DNA from: Chamaea fasciata
Taxonomy: Eukaryota > Chordata > Aves > Passeriformes > Sylviidae
Assembly (NCBI GenBank): GCA_029207755.1
Contig: JARCOQ010000009.1
Location: 33,502,914-33,566,913 of the forward strand
Length of the DNA stretch: 64,000 nt
Direction of reading: 5' to 3'
The notes beneath the pieces are model-generated. The model was not told where the DNA came from and did no database searches. It was given only the letters and a program-made list of their open reading frames with translations. Shown here in pieces: positions 60,526 through 64,000 of the stretch. Numbering within the stretch: position 1 is the first letter of the stretch; each line of letters begins with the position of its first letter. The translations under genes were made by a program, and so were the position numbers.

Positions 60526-63500
60526 TCTGTAAGTGCTTGTGCAATACAGTGGAATGTTAAAAGTTAGTTCATGGACTGTTGTTTTTAAATGACTGAAGCT
60601 CTTCACGTGTCACACAGCCTCCAGATCCCTCACACGCTCCCGAATGTGCTTTACAGTAGTGCCTTTGGCTTCACCCTGCTCAGGCTGCACACAGGTATTG
60701 TTTGGCACCCTTCTAATTAAACAAAGGCTGCGATTGGGCTGATGGAGTTTGCAAAATCCAAATCTTAATGATTTGGTTCCATGCCTATTCCTGTTGGAAT
60801 CAGCAGTATGGAATGTTGAACTAAACTAGTATTGGTAGTTGTCTCTAGATTAAATCAGCTTAAAAGTTTTTATTCACAGCTGGCTCATGGCAGCCTGGTA
60901 GTATTTATAGATAGCAACACCTACCTAAGAATGCCCCTTTAATAAAAGTCTTTTAATAAGAGGTTTTTTTAAAAAATACAGATCTCCAAGCAGTATTTGT
61001 CTTCCATGCAGTAATAACAGTGGTTGACTTCCTGTGGAGTAGAAAGATTGATAAACCCAAGTGCACAAGCAGAGGGAGATAGCTGAGGATGAGGATTTCA
61101 GTTTAGTGAAGAGGAAGCTGGAACTGCTGTACTGCTTCTGTCCATCTTCCCCTTTAGGTAGGTCAAAATCCTCTTTCAGCCCATTGTAATTCAGTTAAAA
61201 ATCTTCCGTGAGAAATCATCCTACCTATCTTTAGACATTCAGAATATGGAAATGAGGAGGTGAGCTCACCTCCTACTTCTGGGCAATAAATAGAAATAGG
61301 TCTTTCCTGAGGGTTGTGTATTTGACCAAAATGAGACGAATTGCAGTCCTGAGAGATGTTTTCCTCCTGTCAGATTACTTTGAATAGCTAAAAAGATTAT
61401 TAGGGGTTGTCATCCGGCTTCTGAAATGCTTTAAGTGGGTCTCTGGAAGCTTTATTTCCCTTCAGTACAGAAGGGATCTCTGCACATGTTCACATCAAAT
61501 TTATCCTGACTTAGGACTGTAGCAGAAACACGGAGTCCTCACCTTGTGCTTGGTTTTCCCAGCAATGTGTAGGGACTCAGCAGTGTCAGAGTGAGGTCAT
61601 TTCAGTGGTCCAAAAGCCCAGGAGTTTCTGGCAGATCATTTGAGTAGTTTGGGTTGCCTTGCAGCCCTCTGAGGTTTGTACTGGATTGCAGCAGGAAGTA
61701 GGAGAGCCCCAGCTGAACATGGTTTGGTTGTGTAGGGCCAGAGAACTGCCCTGTTCAGCGTGCAGATGCAGCTGGATGAGCTGATCATGGGAAGAGGCAT
61801 CCCTAGGCTCTTGACTTTGGTCCTTAGCATCTCACCCAAAATACGTCTGCAACAGATGGTTCAGGCTCACTGAACTGAATATGTGAGAGCTATAGTTTGG
61901 ATGCTCTGAGTAGGAGTTTGACTGGGTGGGCCCCAGAAGGGAAGGCTTCTTTTCACCTTACCTTGGCTCTTGTTTTCTGAGCTTTGAAGCATTTGTGTGT
62001 GTCTGGGGAGCAGCAGTGTTGAAGTGAAACTTGCGATTTGGCTGGCACATGCCTCAACAAAGCAAAGGAGCCTGTGTGCAGTTAATTGGACCAAAATTTA
62101 AACCTTAAGAAGTGAAAGGGGTCATCTCTGGGAATCAAAACTGTTGTGACAGGAAGGTGCACCTGGAGAGACGACATTGGAGGGGTTTACCTCACCTCAG
62201 GCTCTGCAGATTTTGGGTTTTGGAAGAAAGCTGGAAAGAGCCACTCTGGATTCAGACATTGCATGAGTGTGGTCTTATGTTCAGCTCTGTCTGTCCCCTG
62301 AGCCTTGGGGCTTTGCTTACTATTGGGACCTTTCAGAGGCTTTTGGAGTGCTTTTTTCCAATATAGGGCTACTGAAAACTGAAGTTTGTGGTCACATTCC
62401 CATCTCTAGAAAAGGAAGCCTGGACTGTGCTAGTTCTTGGCCTTTAGTATATTGTACTGAGTGTCCAAAATAACCACAGATTTTTTATCTTTTTGAGAGC
62501 AGCAATGAAGAGTAACCGTGTCCCCTCTATGCATTTTTATAAGGTAGCTGCCTTTTTCCTTAAGTGCATGGCAACAATGAGCTGAAATGTGATGTTTGTG
62601 ATGTACATTCTCTACTTTCCAGTACTGCAGAATTTACAACTCCTTTTATACTTTGTCCTTCTATAGAGTGTTGTTTAAGCTGTGCAAAGTGTGTCATCCA
62701 TATTAGGTAACAAGCTCTGCAACAGCTTTGTAAGGTTATATTTAAGGATCATTTCAGTTAGCTGAGGTCAGTCTATTGCCATTTAAAATACCTGTCTTAA
62801 AGATGAACTCTCCCTGGCAAACTCAGGATGCTCTTTTACAGGTTTTGAAGAAACCAGCCCTCCTGTAAACTCTGACCCACTGGGAGCCTGTGATCTTGGC
62901 ACTGAATTCAGGTTTGTATCTATCCAGTTTTTCCAGTTCTTTTGAGGAGAAATGAATCCCTCATTACTGAAAAGAGCAGCTTGACACCTGACTCCATTCA
63001 TATTGCAAATCTGGCCACCCAAGTCTTGTAGATGTGATTTCTTGAGGACACTGAGCAGCGGCATCATTCAAAGTCACCCTTCAACAAAGCTGATGTTTCA
63101 ATCCTTCATATAATGGAACTGTCAGCTGTAAGCCTTGTAAGTTTGGGAAGAGGGTTAATTGGTATCGTTAAAACTAGGTACAGGCAGCAATGAACACTTC
63201 CATCATCCTAGAAAGCCCAACAGGTTTTTCTCTGAACAGAAAATGGATGAAGTATACACCTGCAAGTTGTCAGAATCTGTTAACAGCAAAAAAATCCCAT
63301 AAAGGCTCCTGTTGACTTCTTAAAATTTTGCTGGCGAATATTTGTATTGGATACCAAGTTTTAGGCCATTTATTTCAGGTGCTTGTAAATGTTGCTGTAC
63401 TGACCCAAGCGAAAGTCAAAGTCTGCTGCATGAGTTTCCCATTGGCTATCTCTTTGCTCTCATGGAGAGATCTTATTTTTGGTAATGAGAATAATTTGGT

Positions 63501-64000
63501 TTCTCTTCTCATTCAGAAGTCTGAAATCTAATCAGTAAAGCAGTTTTATTAATAATTGTGTGATGATGCACCTACCGTAATGAAGAAGTGTAGAAAAAAA
63601 ATCAATATGGATATTTTTGACATAAAGGAAAAGTATTTCTGTTGGCTTGGATTTTTTGTTCGTTTCCTGCCAGTGCTTAAAACCAGAATGTATCTGAGCT
63701 TTTGAAATCAAAACGTGGACTTAATATTCAAAGGTATGAAGGAAAGTGTCTGGGGAATAGGCTGTTCTGAAACTTTGTAGAATTTAATAAATGACATAAT
63801 TTGAGAAGGATCTATGGATGGCATCTGGTCTGGCTCACCACTGAGATTTTCTGCATTTATGAAATGTAAACTATTGTACAGCTTATACAGATTTACTAAT
63901 TTCTAGAGTCAATTTTTTCTTATATCCAAACCATCCTTCCCGTCCTTCGTGTGTGCAGCTGCTGTCTCCTTTCTCAGTGACAGTGGTTGGTGGAACTGCC
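60526..64000. other. Non-coding DNA, no recognised gene
   Basis: AT-rich sequence with no recognisable gene. A perfect 20-bp palindrome (61255-61274) is annotated separately. The frames at 61636-62473 and 62783-63067 are under 100 codons and unrecognised. Confidence 0.6.
61255..61274. repeat. Perfect 20-bp palindrome (AGGAGGTGAG half)
   Basis: The half AGGAGGTGAG (61255-61264) is followed directly by CTCACCTCCT. Within it, AGGTGA and TCACCT form an inverted pair of nuclear-receptor-like half-sites two bases apart. Binding is speculation. Confidence 0.95.

Noticed and set aside
1..64000. CRISPR arrays, tRNA or rRNA genes, operons
   Set aside because: The repeats are simple or transposon-derived, I saw no tRNA B-box (GGTTCGAATCC-like) in a cloverleaf context, and the DNA is animal nuclear sequence.

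Overview
This window is vertebrate nuclear DNA, almost certainly from a bird and probably a songbird. The strongest evidence is the repeats: four CR1 LINE 3' fragments with the avian CR1 tail signature, and a solo LTR that starts and ends like the ERVL-type LTRs of passerine genomes. The sequence is AT-rich and CpG-poor, with long homopolymer tracts and no bacterial-style gene packing. I found no protein-coding exon, tRNA, rRNA or CRISPR array. The longest open frames, about 150 codons, are chance frames, low-complexity artefacts or repeat-internal. The window is best read as intergenic DNA or the inside of a very large intron.

Layout: 1-7.4 kb is non-coding DNA with an A/C-rich tract at 5.8 kb. 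A CpG-rich, GC-rich patch lies at 7.44-7.91 kb and is the only promoter-like stretch. A minus-strand LTR follows at about 9.73-10.58 kb, with TATA and AATAAA signals in the right order and a six-unit, 21-bp-period array in its U3. From 10.6 to 22.3 kb there is little beyond homopolymer tracts. At 22.34 kb there is a minus-strand CR1 fragment, and at 23.285-24.090 kb a complete solo LTR with a perfect 5-bp target duplication. From 24 to 32.5 kb there is non-coding DNA with one exon-like splice-site pair at 25.13 kb. At 32.52 and 33.62 kb two diverged copies of a ~105-bp segment flank ~985 bp. An old CR1 relic lies at 36.7 kb and a younger CR1 fragment at 42.27 kb, both on the minus strand. A TTCA microsatellite is at 48.0 kb and paired G/T-rich tracts are at 49.0 and 49.5 kb. 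The fourth CR1 (plus strand) is at 60.08-60.53 kb, and perfect 20-bp palindromes occur at 60.03 and 61.26 kb.

No genes here act together. The biology visible is that of transposable elements, simple repeats, one candidate CpG-island regulatory patch and a few weak exon-like splice pairs that could belong to a long non-coding RNA. I did not find a convincing new biological system. The most interesting items are the 21-bp-period array and in-frame heptad repeats in the U3 of the LTR at 10 kb, the 32.5/33.6 kb segment duplication, and the isolated CpG-rich patch. Family names and the passerine assignment come from recognition of consensus patterns, not from database searches.
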